From assembly GCA_964511665.1 (NCBI GenBank), contig CAZEHA010000003.1, forward strand, positions 54,885 through 118,884: a DNA stretch of 64,000 bases, in the 5' to 3' direction. A program made the translations under genes and the position numbers. This document shows positions 1 through 8,921 of this stretch, piece by piece. Origin of the DNA: JAGOEF01 sp964511665 (GTDB lineage: Bacteria > Bacteroidota > Bacteroidia > Bacteroidales > ML635J-15). Positions within the stretch are counted from its first letter, which is position 1. Each line of letters starts with the position of its first letter. The notes under the pieces are model-generated. The model saw only the letters and a program-made list of their open reading frames with translations, was not told where the DNA came from and did not search any database.

Positions 1-546
1 CGCATAGAGCGAATGCGGCGAAATGCCTGCCGCCAGACCTGATTGTGAAAAACAAGTCAGCATTTGTTGGGCGCTACTCCAAATTGTTGACGCATCAACG
101 GGTCTCACACCAAATATTTCGAGCATGGTATGATAGTAGATTTGGCTGGTTTTTTTAATTTCGATAGTGTCGACAGTATTACTGATATCGAGAACAGCCT
201 GAATACCTTGTCCATACATGATAGCATCGAGAGCTCTCGATTTTTCTAATCCTGCATCATGTAATGTACCGCTACTTCTTAAATCAGCCATTTCTTTTAT
301 GAAACCGGGCAAACCTATACCCTGTGGAATTGCTCCTTGAAGTGCTGCCAATTCAAGATGCTGGTGCATATTGATTAAACCGGGTAGAATTATTCCACTA
401 TGCATTTGCAGTGAATTAACTTCTCGTGTATTAAGTGCATCAGAAGTAAGCGAAACTATTCTACCGTCGTCGCCAACTTCAAGTATGGCGTTTTGCAGCA
501 ATTTTTTTCCATCGAAAATATATTGGGCAGAGAATTTTTTCATCAT
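1..546 (-). CDS. Amidohydrolase family protein (deaminase/chlorohydrolase type), 3' end outside window
   Basis: The first 182 residues are visible, starting at two consecutive ATG codons (546 and 543); the gene runs off the left edge. The N-terminus forms the usual small beta domain (KKFSAQYIF), followed by the metal-binding HxH motif in NMHQHLE near residues 59-65. The segment SPHSLYA at the very edge corresponds to the (S/A)PH(A/S)xY motif of the S-adenosylhomocysteine, aminofutalosine and guanine deaminase group. Members are metal-dependent hydrolases that deaminate purine-like or related substrates. The catalytic histidine and aspartate of the C-terminal half are not visible, so the substrate cannot be named. 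It lies 30 bp downstream of the DUF4296 gene on the same strand. Confidence 0.8.
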   Translation of the reverse strand, partial: MMKKFSAQYIFDGKKLLQNAILEVGDDGRIVSLTSDALNTREVNSLQMHSGIILPGLINMHQHLELAALQGAIPQGIGLPGFIKEMADLRSSGTLHDAGLEKSRALDAIMYGQGIQAVLDISNTVDTIEIKKTSQIYYHTMLEIFGVRPVDASTIWSSAQQMLTCFSQSGLAAGISPHSLYA

Positions 547-576
547 CTAACATAAAAGGGGCATAATACCTGTTGG

Positions 577-939
577 CTACCAACCCATTAACTCAGCCTT
601 TTTGTGATTCAGCTTTTCAACTGCTTCGGCATAAATCAGTTTAAATTCAATCATATTGTGATGGGTATAATACAGAACACTCTTTTGAAATTGTGTGCTG
701 GTTGTGCCATGCTTTGCAAACACCGAGCTATATAACACTGTGTCGGCAGCCAAATCTTTTGGGGGAACAACAGCGGCAGTAAGTAAGCCATCGGCTAAGT
801 GTAAATCGCATAAAACATCAACCATTTGCTCATGCCCCAACACATCCGAAGGAACAGGCCCTGGTTTATGATGGGTGCTGCACGAAACAAAAAGCAGCAA
901 CAACACAAAAACCGAGATTTTTATTTTGGAAAGACTCAT
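577..939 (-). CDS. DUF4296 lipoprotein
   Basis: 120 residues. A lipoprotein signal peptide ends at a clear lipobox (LLFVSCS, lipidated Cys at residue 20), so the mature protein is probably membrane-anchored in the envelope. The rest matches the DUF4296 pattern: an N-terminal segment MVDVLCDLHLADGLL, then YSSVFAKHGTT and a helical end. The function of this Bacteroidota family is unknown. Its ATG overlaps the stop of the MlaF-like ATPase by four bases (936-939), so it is very likely cotranscribed and translationally coupled with the lipid transporter. Confidence 0.85.
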   Translation of the reverse strand: MSLSKIKISVFVLLLLFVSCSTHHKPGPVPSDVLGHEQMVDVLCDLHLADGLLTAAVVPPKDLAADTVLYSSVFAKHGTTSTQFQKSVLYYTHHNMIEFKLIYAEAVEKLNHKKAELMGW

Positions 940-1691
940 ATTTGAACGTCTTTAATCTTCTTATACAACTTCGAGGCAAACACAAAGTCGTTTAACTCCT
1001 GATTGGTACTATTAAATATTTCGGATTTATTACCCTGCCACCAGTTTTTTCCCTCAAATATAAATATTATCTGGTCGCCAATTTCCATGATAGAATTCAT
1101 GTCGTGTGTGTTCACAACGGTTGTAATATTGTATTCTACAGTTAGCTCTCTGATGAGATTATCAATCACTATCGAGGTTTGAGGATCGAGGCCACTGTTG
1201 GGTTCATCGCAAAACAAATATTTAGGGTTCATAACAATAGCTCTGGCTATAGCAACCCTCTTTTGCATTCCTCCACTAATTTCGGCCGGATATTGATGAT
1301 TGGCATTCACAATATTGACACGTTGCAAACAAAAGTTTACCCTCTCGATTTTTTCGGCACGACTCATCTCCGAGAACATATTCAATGGTAACATAACGTT
1401 TTCTTCAACAGTTAACGATGTAAAAAGGGCTCCACCCTGAAACACCAGCCCCATCTCCTGCCTGATTGCCCGTTTTTCGCGAAAGCCGGCTCTCGAATAT
1501 TCACGATTGCCATACCAAACTTCGCCACTATTAATACCGTGTAACCCAACAATCGATTTTAAAAAAACAGTTTTTCCCGAACCACTTTTACCAATAATTT
1601 GATTCACTTTTCCCGGTTCAAATTCGGCCGAAATATCGAACAACACTTGTTTTCCACGAAAGCTTTTCGATATGTTTTTCACTGTTATCAT
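936..1691 (-). CDS. ABC transporter ATP-binding protein, MlaF-like
   Basis: 251 residues, a full ABC ATPase: Walker A GKSGSGKT at 34-41, Q-loop around FQGGALF (84-90), signature ISGGMQKR (138-145) and Walker B YLFCDEPNSGLDP (158-170). The GGM form of the signature and the pairing with a DUF140 permease point to the MlaF/Ttg2A family, which powers phospholipid movement between the inner and outer membrane. It overlaps its permease upstream (1688-1691) and the DUF4296 gene downstream by ATGA junctions. No MCE-domain (MlaD) gene is visible nearby, so the substrate-binding partner must be encoded elsewhere. Confidence 0.9.
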   Translation of the reverse strand: MITVKNISKSFRGKQVLFDISAEFEPGKVNQIIGKSGSGKTVFLKSIVGLHGINSGEVWYGNREYSRAGFREKRAIRQEMGLVFQGGALFTSLTVEENVMLPLNMFSEMSRAEKIERVNFCLQRVNIVNANHQYPAEISGGMQKRVAIARAIVMNPKYLFCDEPNSGLDPQTSIVIDNLIRELTVEYNITTVVNTHDMNSIMEIGDQIIFIFEGKNWWQGNKSEIFNSTNQELNDFVFASKLYKKIKDVQI

Positions 1692-2428
1692 GTAAGCAGC
1701 AACTGTGTGAGAACCAGGTCGAAAAATAGCACAAGAATTATACTATATACCACAGCCCTTGTGCTGCTTCTACCCACTTCGAGAGCCCCTCCCGAAGTGT
1801 AATATCCGTGATATGCCGAAACCGAGGAAATAATAACCGCAAAAACAACCATTTTTATCACCGAGTAGGTAACATAAAAGGGAATAAAGTAGTAATGCAA
1901 ACCATATAAATAGTCGGGCATGGCAACAATACCGGTAACAAACGTCAAGGCATATCCCCCAATTATACCCAGAAATATACTCAGCAGATTGATAAGCGGG
2001 AATGTAATAACAGCAGCAATTATTTTTGGAAAAATCAAATATCCGGCACTGTTTACCCCCATCATCTCGAGAGCATCAATTTGCTCGGTGATGCGCATGG
2101 TTCCGATTTCGGAGGCAATATTTGAGCCTACCCGGCCGGCCAATATCAAACAAATTACCGTGCTCGAGAATTCAAGTATCATGGTATCGCGCACACTGAG
2201 CCCTATTAAATATTTGGGGATAAGCGGATTTACAAAATTGATGGCCATTTGAATGGTTAATACCGCGCCCATAAACACCGAAACGATGGCTACAATGCCC
2301 ACAGAATTTAGCCCGATGCTGTCGATTTCCGACATAATCTGTTTCAGATAAATGCGCAAACGCTCCGGTTTACGAAACACTTTGAACATTAAGGCAAAAT
2401 ACCTCCCTATATGAAAGATGAAGTTCAT
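1688..2428 (-). CDS. MlaE family lipid ABC transporter permease
   Basis: 246 residues of the MlaE/DUF140 family, an inner-membrane permease with about five or six membrane segments. Conserved features are GSNIASEIGTMRITEQIDAL (the cytoplasmic helix that contacts the ATPase) and the downstream ALEMMGVN segment. It works with the ATPase encoded immediately downstream, and their coding regions overlap by four bases. ATG at 2428 is the natural start; a perfect -7 element (2446-2453) lies 17 bp upstream. Divergent from manC. Confidence 0.9.
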   Translation of the reverse strand: MNFIFHIGRYFALMFKVFRKPERLRIYLKQIMSEIDSIGLNSVGIVAIVSVFMGAVLTIQMAINFVNPLIPKYLIGLSVRDTMILEFSSTVICLILAGRVGSNIASEIGTMRITEQIDALEMMGVNSAGYLIFPKIIAAVITFPLINLLSIFLGIIGGYALTFVTGIVAMPDYLYGLHYYFIPFYVTYSVIKMVVFAVIISSVSAYHGYYTSGGALEVGRSSTRAVVYSIILVLFFDLVLTQLLLT

Positions 2429-2445
2429 AGAATATTCCTGTTTAA

Positions 2446-2453
2446 CAAAATTA
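2446..2453 (-). promoter_or_regulatory. Putative -7 element upstream of the mlaE-like operon
   Basis: On the minus strand this reads TAATTTTG, a full match to the Bacteroidota -7 consensus TAnnTTTG, 17 bp before the ATG at 2428. No exact TTTG is found at the expected -33 distance, so only half of the promoter is recognisable. Confidence 0.4.
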
Positions 2454-2523
2454 TTATTTATGTTCGATTATCGAAAATATTTTTCTTTATTTGATAAGTT
2501 TTTATTCAAGAGTATCAATTAAT

Positions 2524-3597
2524 ATGAATCAGTACAATTATTGCGTGATTATGGCAGGCGGTATCGGTAGCAGATTTTGGCCGGTAAGCACCAACGAAAT
2601 GCCAAAACAATTTCTCGACATTTTAAACAACGGAAGAACGCTGATACAGCAAACATTCGATAGGTTTGCAAAGATAATTCCGGCAGAGAACATACTGGTG
2701 GTAACCGGTAGCGAACATAAGCATTTGGTAACCCAGCAACTACCCGAAATACCTCAACAGAATATTTTGGTTGAACCCATGCGCCGCAACACGGCTCCAT
2801 GCATTGCCTATGCCACATACATCATCATGCAACGCCATCAGAATGCAAGCATTGTGGTATCACCATCTGACCATTTGATTGTTGACGAAGATGAATTTTT
2901 AAATAATATTCAGAAAGGTCTGGGTTTTGTTACGCAATACAAGGCATTGCTTACCCTTGGTATTACACCTGACAGGCCTGCTACGGGCTATGGTTACATA
3001 CAAATTGACACCGAGACCAATTATGGCAGCTACAATAAAATTAAATCGTTTACCGAGAAACCCCATCTTGAGCTTGCGAAGTTTTTTGTTAAAAGCGGTG
3101 AGTTTTATTGGAATTCAGGAATTTTTCTATGGTCGCTGCCAAGTATCAGAAAAGCCTTCGAAAGTTACATGCCCGAATTGCTGAACCTATTCGAAGAAAA
3201 CAAACATGCATTTGGTACCGACAAAGAAAATGAAGTATTGAATAAAATTTATTCCGATGCCAAAAGCATTTCGATCGATTATGGGGTAATGGAAAAGGCT
3301 GATAACGTATATATGCAAGCAACCAAGTTTGGTTGGTCCGATTTAGGAACATGGAACTCGGTATATACTGTTTGTGAGAAAGACGACAATCAGAACGTAA
3401 GCCACGGCGACAGCATTGCCTTATTCGACAGCAATGGAAACTATGTGTATATGCCCGAAGGGAAACTGGCTGTGATAAAAGACATCGACGATTTCATTGT
3501 GGTTGATTCGGGCGACACATTGCTGATTTGCAAACGCGATAACGAACAACTTGTTAAGGAATTATCGGCCGAAGCAAAATCGAAATTTAACCTGTAG
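2524..3597 (+). CDS. manC: Mannose-1-phosphate guanylyltransferase
   Basis: About 357 residues. Makes GDP-mannose from mannose-1-phosphate and GTP, a precursor for surface polysaccharide and glycoprotein mannose or fucose. The nucleotidyltransferase signature VIMAGGIGSRFWP opens the protein, followed by PKQFLDI; FTEKP and a C-terminal cupin-like segment complete the family pattern. The length fits the single-function enzyme; the phosphomannose isomerase domain of bifunctional ManC is absent. ATG at 2524 is preferred because it gives the usual family N-terminus (MNQYNYC); the upstream in-frame start at 2491 is a TTG. Convergent with the T9SS operon, separated by a strong hairpin. Confidence 0.92.
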   Translation: MNQYNYCVIMAGGIGSRFWPVSTNEMPKQFLDILNNGRTLIQQTFDRFAKIIPAENILVVTGSEHKHLVTQQLPEIPQQNILVEPMRRNTAPCIAYATYIIMQRHQNASIVVSPSDHLIVDEDEFLNNIQKGLGFVTQYKALLTLGITPDRPATGYGYIQIDTETNYGSYNKIKSFTEKPHLELAKFFVKSGEFYWNSGIFLWSLPSIRKAFESYMPELLNLFEENKHAFGTDKENEVLNKIYSDAKSISIDYGVMEKADNVYMQATKFGWSDLGTWNSVYTVCEKDDNQNVSHGDSIALFDSNGNYVYMPEGKLAVIKDIDDFIVVDSGDTLLICKRDNEQLVKELSAEAKSKFNL

Positions 3598-3600
3598 AAA

Positions 3601-3631
3601 ACAAAAATGCCGGTAAAGCCGGCATTTTTGT
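3601..3631. terminator. Bidirectional intrinsic terminator between manC and gldN
   Basis: Perfect 13-bp inverted repeat with a 5-nt loop: arms 3601-3613 and 3619-3631. The core is a GC-rich ATGCCGG/CCGGCAT, flanked by a run of A on the left and T on the right, so it works as a rho-independent terminator in both directions. It sits 3 bp past the manC stop and 19 bp past the gldN stop. Confidence 0.92.
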
Positions 3632-3650
3632 AAAATATATAACCAATATA

Positions 3651-4568
3651 TTAATATTCCCACTGGTCGTGTTCGTACACAAATAGCATATCCTGAATTC
3701 TCTCTCCCTCGCGTATAGCTTCTATGCCCATGAGATATTGATCAATGAAGCGATTATCATATACATTTGTTTCTGCATAAATGAAGCTACTGAACAATCT
3801 TTTAAAAAATATATCATCGAAGCATAATCTCTCAGCATCATTTTTATTACCACTACTGTTAAATACCTCATGAGTCACGAATATTTTTCGAAAATGTGGG
3901 TAATGAATCCAAAAGAGACCTGTAGGGTACCCATTATTAATATTCTCAGTTATAGCCAATGGAGCTAAAGCAATTATTCGAACATCCATTACAGAACGCT
4001 GCTTATCAAAAACCCACTCTTCCCACATAAAGAACGCTTTTATTTCATTACTACCAATTGGAATATTGAGTTCAAATTCAACCGGTTGCAAATCACCATA
4101 CTCATCAGGTTCATAACGTGTTTCTATTTTGGTATATGTTCCAATTCTTTCTATTCCAGCTGTATCTTTTCTTGACACATACCAATTTGTCATATCAATA
4201 CTTTGCTTTCGATAGTCATAGCATGGGTATTCCTTTTGCTTAATACCGACATCTAAAATAACTGAATACAAAGATCTACGCGACCTATCAGGCTGCAGAC
4301 CTTCAGCCGCTAAGTATTCTATTGTTTCGGTAGGAAAATATAGAGGATGATTGCGTTTTTCATTTAAGTCAATATATCGTAGAACTTTCTTTGAATACAT
4401 AGCATCAGCCTCTCTTATCAATTGATAAGGCACCTCCTTTCTAAGCACATCGTTTTCTCTAGGAAATGCACCGTCCAAAACTACTTTGTCATTAACGGTT
4501 GTGTCTCGCTGAGCCCAAACATTAACTGAAAGAGCTATCGAAATAAATAAGAGAATCTTTGTTTTCAT
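3651..4568 (-). CDS. gldN: Type IX secretion system protein GldN/PorN
   Basis: 305 residues, exported (signal peptide ending near NVWAQ at residue 20). GldN/PorN is a periplasmic protein that forms the large PorK-PorN ring under the outer membrane in the type IX secretion system. The N-terminal region with DGAFPRENDVLRKEVPYQL and the YFPTETIEYLA segment is typical of the family, as is the length. It is the last gene of porP-gldK-gldL-gldM-gldN, 10 bp downstream of gldM, and is closed by the terminator at 3601-3631. Confidence 0.93.
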   Translation of the reverse strand: MKTKILLFISIALSVNVWAQRDTTVNDKVVLDGAFPRENDVLRKEVPYQLIREADAMYSKKVLRYIDLNEKRNHPLYFPTETIEYLAAEGLQPDRSRRSLYSVILDVGIKQKEYPCYDYRKQSIDMTNWYVSRKDTAGIERIGTYTKIETRYEPDEYGDLQPVEFELNIPIGSNEIKAFFMWEEWVFDKQRSVMDVRIIALAPLAITENINNGYPTGLFWIHYPHFRKIFVTHEVFNSSGNKNDAERLCFDDIFFKRLFSSFIYAETNVYDNRFIDQYLMGIEAIREGERIQDMLFVYEHDQWEY

Positions 4569-4578
4569 ATCATTTATT

Positions 4579-6219
4579 TTAGAGGACTACAAGACTTATT
4601 CCTTCGGCAGTAGCTGGACCACTAGCCGTATTAACCCTGATTTTGGAAAATTGCACAATTGTACCCTTCCTAACTGAATTTCTTACAGCTGTAGCAGCGG
4701 CATTATTATCAGCAATTTTTTGTCCATTTATTGTAAAGGTCTGGGGCATACCACCAGGCACTGGGATTTCGATTGAGAACCCAATAACAGAATATGAAGC
4801 GTTTTGATATATAAAGCCTGGTTGCGGAGCTGCCTTTAATGGCGTATTAATTAGTTCATTTAAAGTAACACTACTATTAGTCCTGATAGTACCTAGTAAT
4901 ATCATCGGTGAGGGAACATTCTTAATACGGAATGTTTCTGTTCCAATGGTTTTACCATCAGCATTTACTGAAACCTTTACTTCTTGAATACCATTTTGAA
5001 TATTATAAATAATATATTCACCCGCCTTTGCTCCTCTTTTCACTTGAGCTCCATGTGCAACTACATTCAAAGATTCCAGTGCATACCCAGCAGCAGCAAC
5101 CCTTACAGGATTCTCAATACCTTTGTAAACCACAAGTAATTCGGTAGGAGAAACAGTAGCCGAGGTGGCGCCCACCTTATAGGAAGACGTGAAAGGCATC
5201 CACATGGTTCTGATGTTCGACTTATACTGGATAAGACCACCATAGGTATAGTCGCCAACACCACCGGTAGTTTCGTAAACACCGGCACCATAGTCGTCAA
5301 GAGGCAAAGTATCGTACTTAAGTCCGTCTTTTAGTTTATAATCCCAAAAACCATCGACCAATACAGAATCGTAGTAGGGAGCCTGAGTTGTTAACCAAAC
5401 TGTGGGTCGCATTGAGGTATCTTGTGCTCCAATAAAAATATTGGCAGAATAGGTTCCTCCAGCAATCACATAACCCGATTTTGCATTAACCAATGCGTTC
5501 AAGCGAGATATACGAATATCTAAAGCTGTGGTTTCGGCATTCAGATAGGCAATCATATCGGCTTCGGCATTACGGATATCAGCTTGCAGCTTTGTAAGCA
5601 GTGTAATGGTACCCACCATCGGCATACCTTCGCACAATGCAGCATACCATTCCTTGGTTTCGGTTTTTTCGGAAGATACCTTTTTGGGAGTATTCAAAGA
5701 GTGAAACACATTATGGTAAGTAGTGCTCGAAGTATCTTTTATAAACGATAAGGAAAAGTTCCTGAAATCATCAACCTTTTGCATCAGAATAGGGCCTTTT
5801 CCACCCCTGCCCTGACCAGGCAGCATAATTTGTGGAGCGGCTTCCAATTCGGAAAGTTTCATCCCTTCGGCTCTAATGGCTTCGGTGTGTTCGCCACCCT
5901 GAGCTGAAGTCATAATTTCAATTTTCAGGTCTTGTACATACTTAAACAATTCGTTTGCACGACGTTGTATTTCTAAAGCATTATCCCATGTAGCCTGAAA
6001 TTTTTCGGGCTGGGCCATATACGCTTTGTTAAGAGAGTTATATAAACCTACTGTTTTCTCTTCAAAGTTTTTTGTAGTAGTTTCCATACTTTCGTTCACG
6101 GCAACGAAAGCAGTCAATACCTCGTTCGACACGTTCAACGCAAGTAGCGCTGTGTAGAAGAGGTACATCATACCTATCATTTTTTGCCGTGGGGTTTCCG
6201 GACAATTTGTTGCACCCAT
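4579..6219 (-). CDS. gldM: Type IX secretion system motor protein GldM/PorM
   Basis: 546 residues, somewhat longer than the usual 510-520. GldM has one N-terminal inner-membrane helix and a long periplasmic rod of four domains that carries the rotary motion of the GldLM motor to the outer-membrane ring. Visible here: the conserved start with PRQKMIGMMYLFYTALLALN (membrane helix about 14-35) followed by VSNEVLTAF, then a helical domain to about residue 240 and beta-rich domains after it. The gap to gldL is 38 bp. No sign of damage. Confidence 0.95.
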   Translation of the reverse strand: MGATNCPETPRQKMIGMMYLFYTALLALNVSNEVLTAFVAVNESMETTTKNFEEKTVGLYNSLNKAYMAQPEKFQATWDNALEIQRRANELFKYVQDLKIEIMTSAQGGEHTEAIRAEGMKLSELEAAPQIMLPGQGRGGKGPILMQKVDDFRNFSLSFIKDTSSTTYHNVFHSLNTPKKVSSEKTETKEWYAALCEGMPMVGTITLLTKLQADIRNAEADMIAYLNAETTALDIRISRLNALVNAKSGYVIAGGTYSANIFIGAQDTSMRPTVWLTTQAPYYDSVLVDGFWDYKLKDGLKYDTLPLDDYGAGVYETTGGVGDYTYGGLIQYKSNIRTMWMPFTSSYKVGATSATVSPTELLVVYKGIENPVRVAAAGYALESLNVVAHGAQVKRGAKAGEYIIYNIQNGIQEVKVSVNADGKTIGTETFRIKNVPSPMILLGTIRTNSSVTLNELINTPLKAAPQPGFIYQNASYSVIGFSIEIPVPGGMPQTFTINGQKIADNNAAATAVRNSVRKGTIVQFSKIRVNTASGPATAEGISLVVL

Positions 6220-6257
6220 TTTTTATTGTTTTAAATAATTCAACAAAACATTCAAAA

Positions 6258-7187
6258 TTAATCCTGAACTTTTACGTTCATGGCAGCCAGCATATTACCA
6301 TAAATAGTATTCATGGCAGCTAAGTTCTGACTGAGGCGGCCGATTTCTTCGCGATATTTTTTGGTATCGGTGGCAGAATCTTTCAAATTAGCCATGATTT
6401 CATCAAGGCCGCTGTATAATCTCTTGGACGCTTCGAATTGTTCGTTGGTACCTTGCAACTGTAGTTCGTATACACTGTTCAAGGCGGTTAAATTTTTGGT
6501 CATGCTTTCGAGCTGGTTCACATAAGTTTTGCCATGCTCGGTGGTGCTTGAATACTCCTGATTCAATGCCTCAGCCATTTTAGTATAACTTTCAGAAAGT
6601 GCTTTGCCCGAAGAACTCACCATTTCGGAGGAATCGGTGTAGGTTGAAGCAAGTCTTTCGGCAGACTGATTCAGTTGTGATGCCGACTTACCATACACAT
6701 CAGCAAATTCGCTAACTTTTGTTGAAGCTTTTTCGAAATTAGCAACATAGTTATTGGTTGCTACTGTTACATCGCTTACATCGTGAAGTTTTTCGGTGGT
6801 AGTATTCAGATTTTTCAAACCATTACCCAACTTCTCGAATAATTCAGGTGTAATTTCGGCATTTTCGATAAGGGCATCAAATTTTTCTAATGCCGATTTC
6901 TTGGAACTAACGGCTGATTTTTTGTCAACTTCGATGATTTCGTTTTCAACACCTGCCAATTCAGGATAAACCAAACTCCAGTCAACCTCCTCATGAGGTG
7001 GCTCAAATGCGGATAAAAAGAAGATTAGAGCTTCAACGGTCAAACCTACCATAAGCATGATACTGGCTCCCGGTAAGTGTTCGATTTTAAACAATGCACC
7101 CAACAGTACAACGGATGCACCCCAACCATAAACAAAACCCATGGTTTTTCTGAAGGCTTTACTTGTAACAATTTCGTTAAAATTCAT
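6258..7187 (-). CDS. gldL: Type IX secretion system motor protein GldL/PorL
   Basis: 309 residues: two N-terminal inner-membrane helices (about 14-33 and 41-60), then the FEPPHEEVDWSLVYPEL box and a long cytoplasmic helical/coiled-coil tail. GldL is the proton-driven stator of the T9SS and gliding motor. Visible polar residues within or at the membrane segments are K34, E36, H37 (ALFKIEHLPG) and E52 (TVEALIF); E52 aligns by eye with the intramembrane glutamate known to be critical in other GldL proteins. The length matches the long PorL type rather than the shorter flavobacterial form of about 215 residues. Confidence 0.95.
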   Translation of the reverse strand: MNFNEIVTSKAFRKTMGFVYGWGASVVLLGALFKIEHLPGASIMLMVGLTVEALIFFLSAFEPPHEEVDWSLVYPELAGVENEIIEVDKKSAVSSKKSALEKFDALIENAEITPELFEKLGNGLKNLNTTTEKLHDVSDVTVATNNYVANFEKASTKVSEFADVYGKSASQLNQSAERLASTYTDSSEMVSSSGKALSESYTKMAEALNQEYSSTTEHGKTYVNQLESMTKNLTALNSVYELQLQGTNEQFEASKRLYSGLDEIMANLKDSATDTKKYREEIGRLSQNLAAMNTIYGNMLAAMNVKVQD

Positions 7188-7239
7188 AGTGTTTAGTGAT
7201 TTATTGTATTAATACTTGGTTATTTAAAAATTTTCATTG

Positions 7240-8856
7240 TTAATATACCTGAGAGTACGAAGAACCATCTTCGCGGTGACGTCCTAAATAAGCACGAACG
7301 TTTCTGAATCCGATATACGACTTGGCGGTATCCTGAAACTCGAAGGTTCTGGTACCATTCTGCATGTAGTAAGCAACATCTTTCCATGAACCACCGCGAA
7401 TCACTTTCTTTTTCAAAGCAGGAGGATCATCGGGATGTGCATAATATTGGTAGTCGGGATTCAGGTCGTGAGTAAAACTATAGGCCGATTCATCATAAGC
7501 ATTGTTAGTCCATTCGGCCACATTTCCGGCCATATCATACAAACCCCACTCATTCGGATCGAAGGTAGCCACCATAAGCGTTTGCGAACCGCCATCGCCA
7601 TAATAATTACCGCGGTTGGGTTTAAAGTTGGCAATAAAACAACCTACGTTATTACGTGTATATAAACCACCCCAAGGATACATTGAAAGGTCTAGACCAC
7701 CGCGAGCTGCGTATTCCCATTCCGATTCGGTGGGCAAACGATAATCGTTCAGATAATGGTCGCCGGTTTCTCGTTGATAGGCATTTTTAAGATGAGTGCG
7801 CCAAACACTGAATGCAGAAGCTTGCTTCCAGTTTACACCAACAACGGGATAATGATCGTAGGCCGGATGCCAAAAATACATTTTGGTCATAGGCTCATTA
7901 TATGAATAGGTATAGTCGCTCATCCAACAAAGCGTATCGGGATAGATATGCACTTTTTCGTGCATCAGATAATCGTAGCGGCCACCTACTTTGCGCGTAT
8001 CGAAGTCATCCCATGGACGATTTTTATCAAGTTTCTCTCTGTCTTTTATCGAACCTTCATATTGCCCTGTTTCAGGATTAAAGTGATGTCCAATTCTTAA
8101 ACCATGATCTTTCTCTCTATCGAACGTACGGACAACATCCTGATCGATTTTATTCCTTGATGTTTCGCGATAGCTGTGTTTTTGAGCAGCTTGTTTCAAA
8201 TCAACCCAATAATATTCGTAGTATAAAGCATCAGTATTCAAATCAACCTGCCTGAAATAATGGTAGGCATTCTTCGGAGGAGCAATATACAACCTGCTTT
8301 GCAACTTATAACCACCACGCAACGACTGGTGCATCGGTATATCAACCGACATCAAATTATTCTTTAGTTCAAGTTCCGAATAATCGAGAGGGCCTCTCCA
8401 ATTCAGAAATTTGAACCCGTCAACATCGGGGTCGTAACCATTCAGACTGATGTCGAAAAAGTCTTGCACATCGTCGGGGGCATTCGAAAAATCGATATAG
8501 AATTGGTTTGCCTCGTAGTTGGTATAGTCGGCATTATCGCTGGCCAGCACAGTAAGAGCCAACGAGTCGCGCACCCAGTACACAAATTGCCGGTACTCGG
8601 CATTGGTTATCTCGGTTTCGTCCATCCAAAAGCCCTGTAAGGTAACCGTTTTGGCTTGTGCTGTCATAGCATTTGACACATCCTGATCGCTGGGACCCAT
8701 CTGGTATGATCCGGGAGGAATGAACAACATCCCGTAGGGATCGGGAGTGTACCATGTTTTTCTTTGTACACCTACTAAATCACCGCTGCCATAGTATCCA
8801 CCGCAAGCAGTAATAAATAGAGCAAAGACCGAAATAATGATGAGCGACTTTCTCAT
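7240..8856 (-). CDS. gldK: Type IX secretion system lipoprotein GldK/PorK
   Basis: About 538 residues from ATG 8856; in-frame starts at 8880 (ATG) and 8886 (TTG) also exist, but 8856 gives a clean lipoprotein signal peptide (MRKSLIIISVFALFITACGG). GldK/PorK is an outer-membrane lipoprotein that forms the T9SS ring with GldN. It carries an FGE-sulfatase fold: a start at MLFIPPGSYQMGP, then RLPTESEWEYAARGG, MAGNVAEWTN and VIRGGSWKD towards the C-terminus. Second gene of the operon, 65 bp after porP. Confidence 0.94.
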   Translation of the reverse strand: MRKSLIIISVFALFITACGGYYGSGDLVGVQRKTWYTPDPYGMLFIPPGSYQMGPSDQDVSNAMTAQAKTVTLQGFWMDETEITNAEYRQFVYWVRDSLALTVLASDNADYTNYEANQFYIDFSNAPDDVQDFFDISLNGYDPDVDGFKFLNWRGPLDYSELELKNNLMSVDIPMHQSLRGGYKLQSRLYIAPPKNAYHYFRQVDLNTDALYYEYYWVDLKQAAQKHSYRETSRNKIDQDVVRTFDREKDHGLRIGHHFNPETGQYEGSIKDREKLDKNRPWDDFDTRKVGGRYDYLMHEKVHIYPDTLCWMSDYTYSYNEPMTKMYFWHPAYDHYPVVGVNWKQASAFSVWRTHLKNAYQRETGDHYLNDYRLPTESEWEYAARGGLDLSMYPWGGLYTRNNVGCFIANFKPNRGNYYGDGGSQTLMVATFDPNEWGLYDMAGNVAEWTNNAYDESAYSFTHDLNPDYQYYAHPDDPPALKKKVIRGGSWKDVAYYMQNGTRTFEFQDTAKSYIGFRNVRAYLGRHREDGSSYSQVY

Positions 8857-8921
8857 ATTACTATTGTATTTGTGCGACATTTTCAAAAAGCAATTTGTTT
8901 TACGTAATAATATTAATTTGG

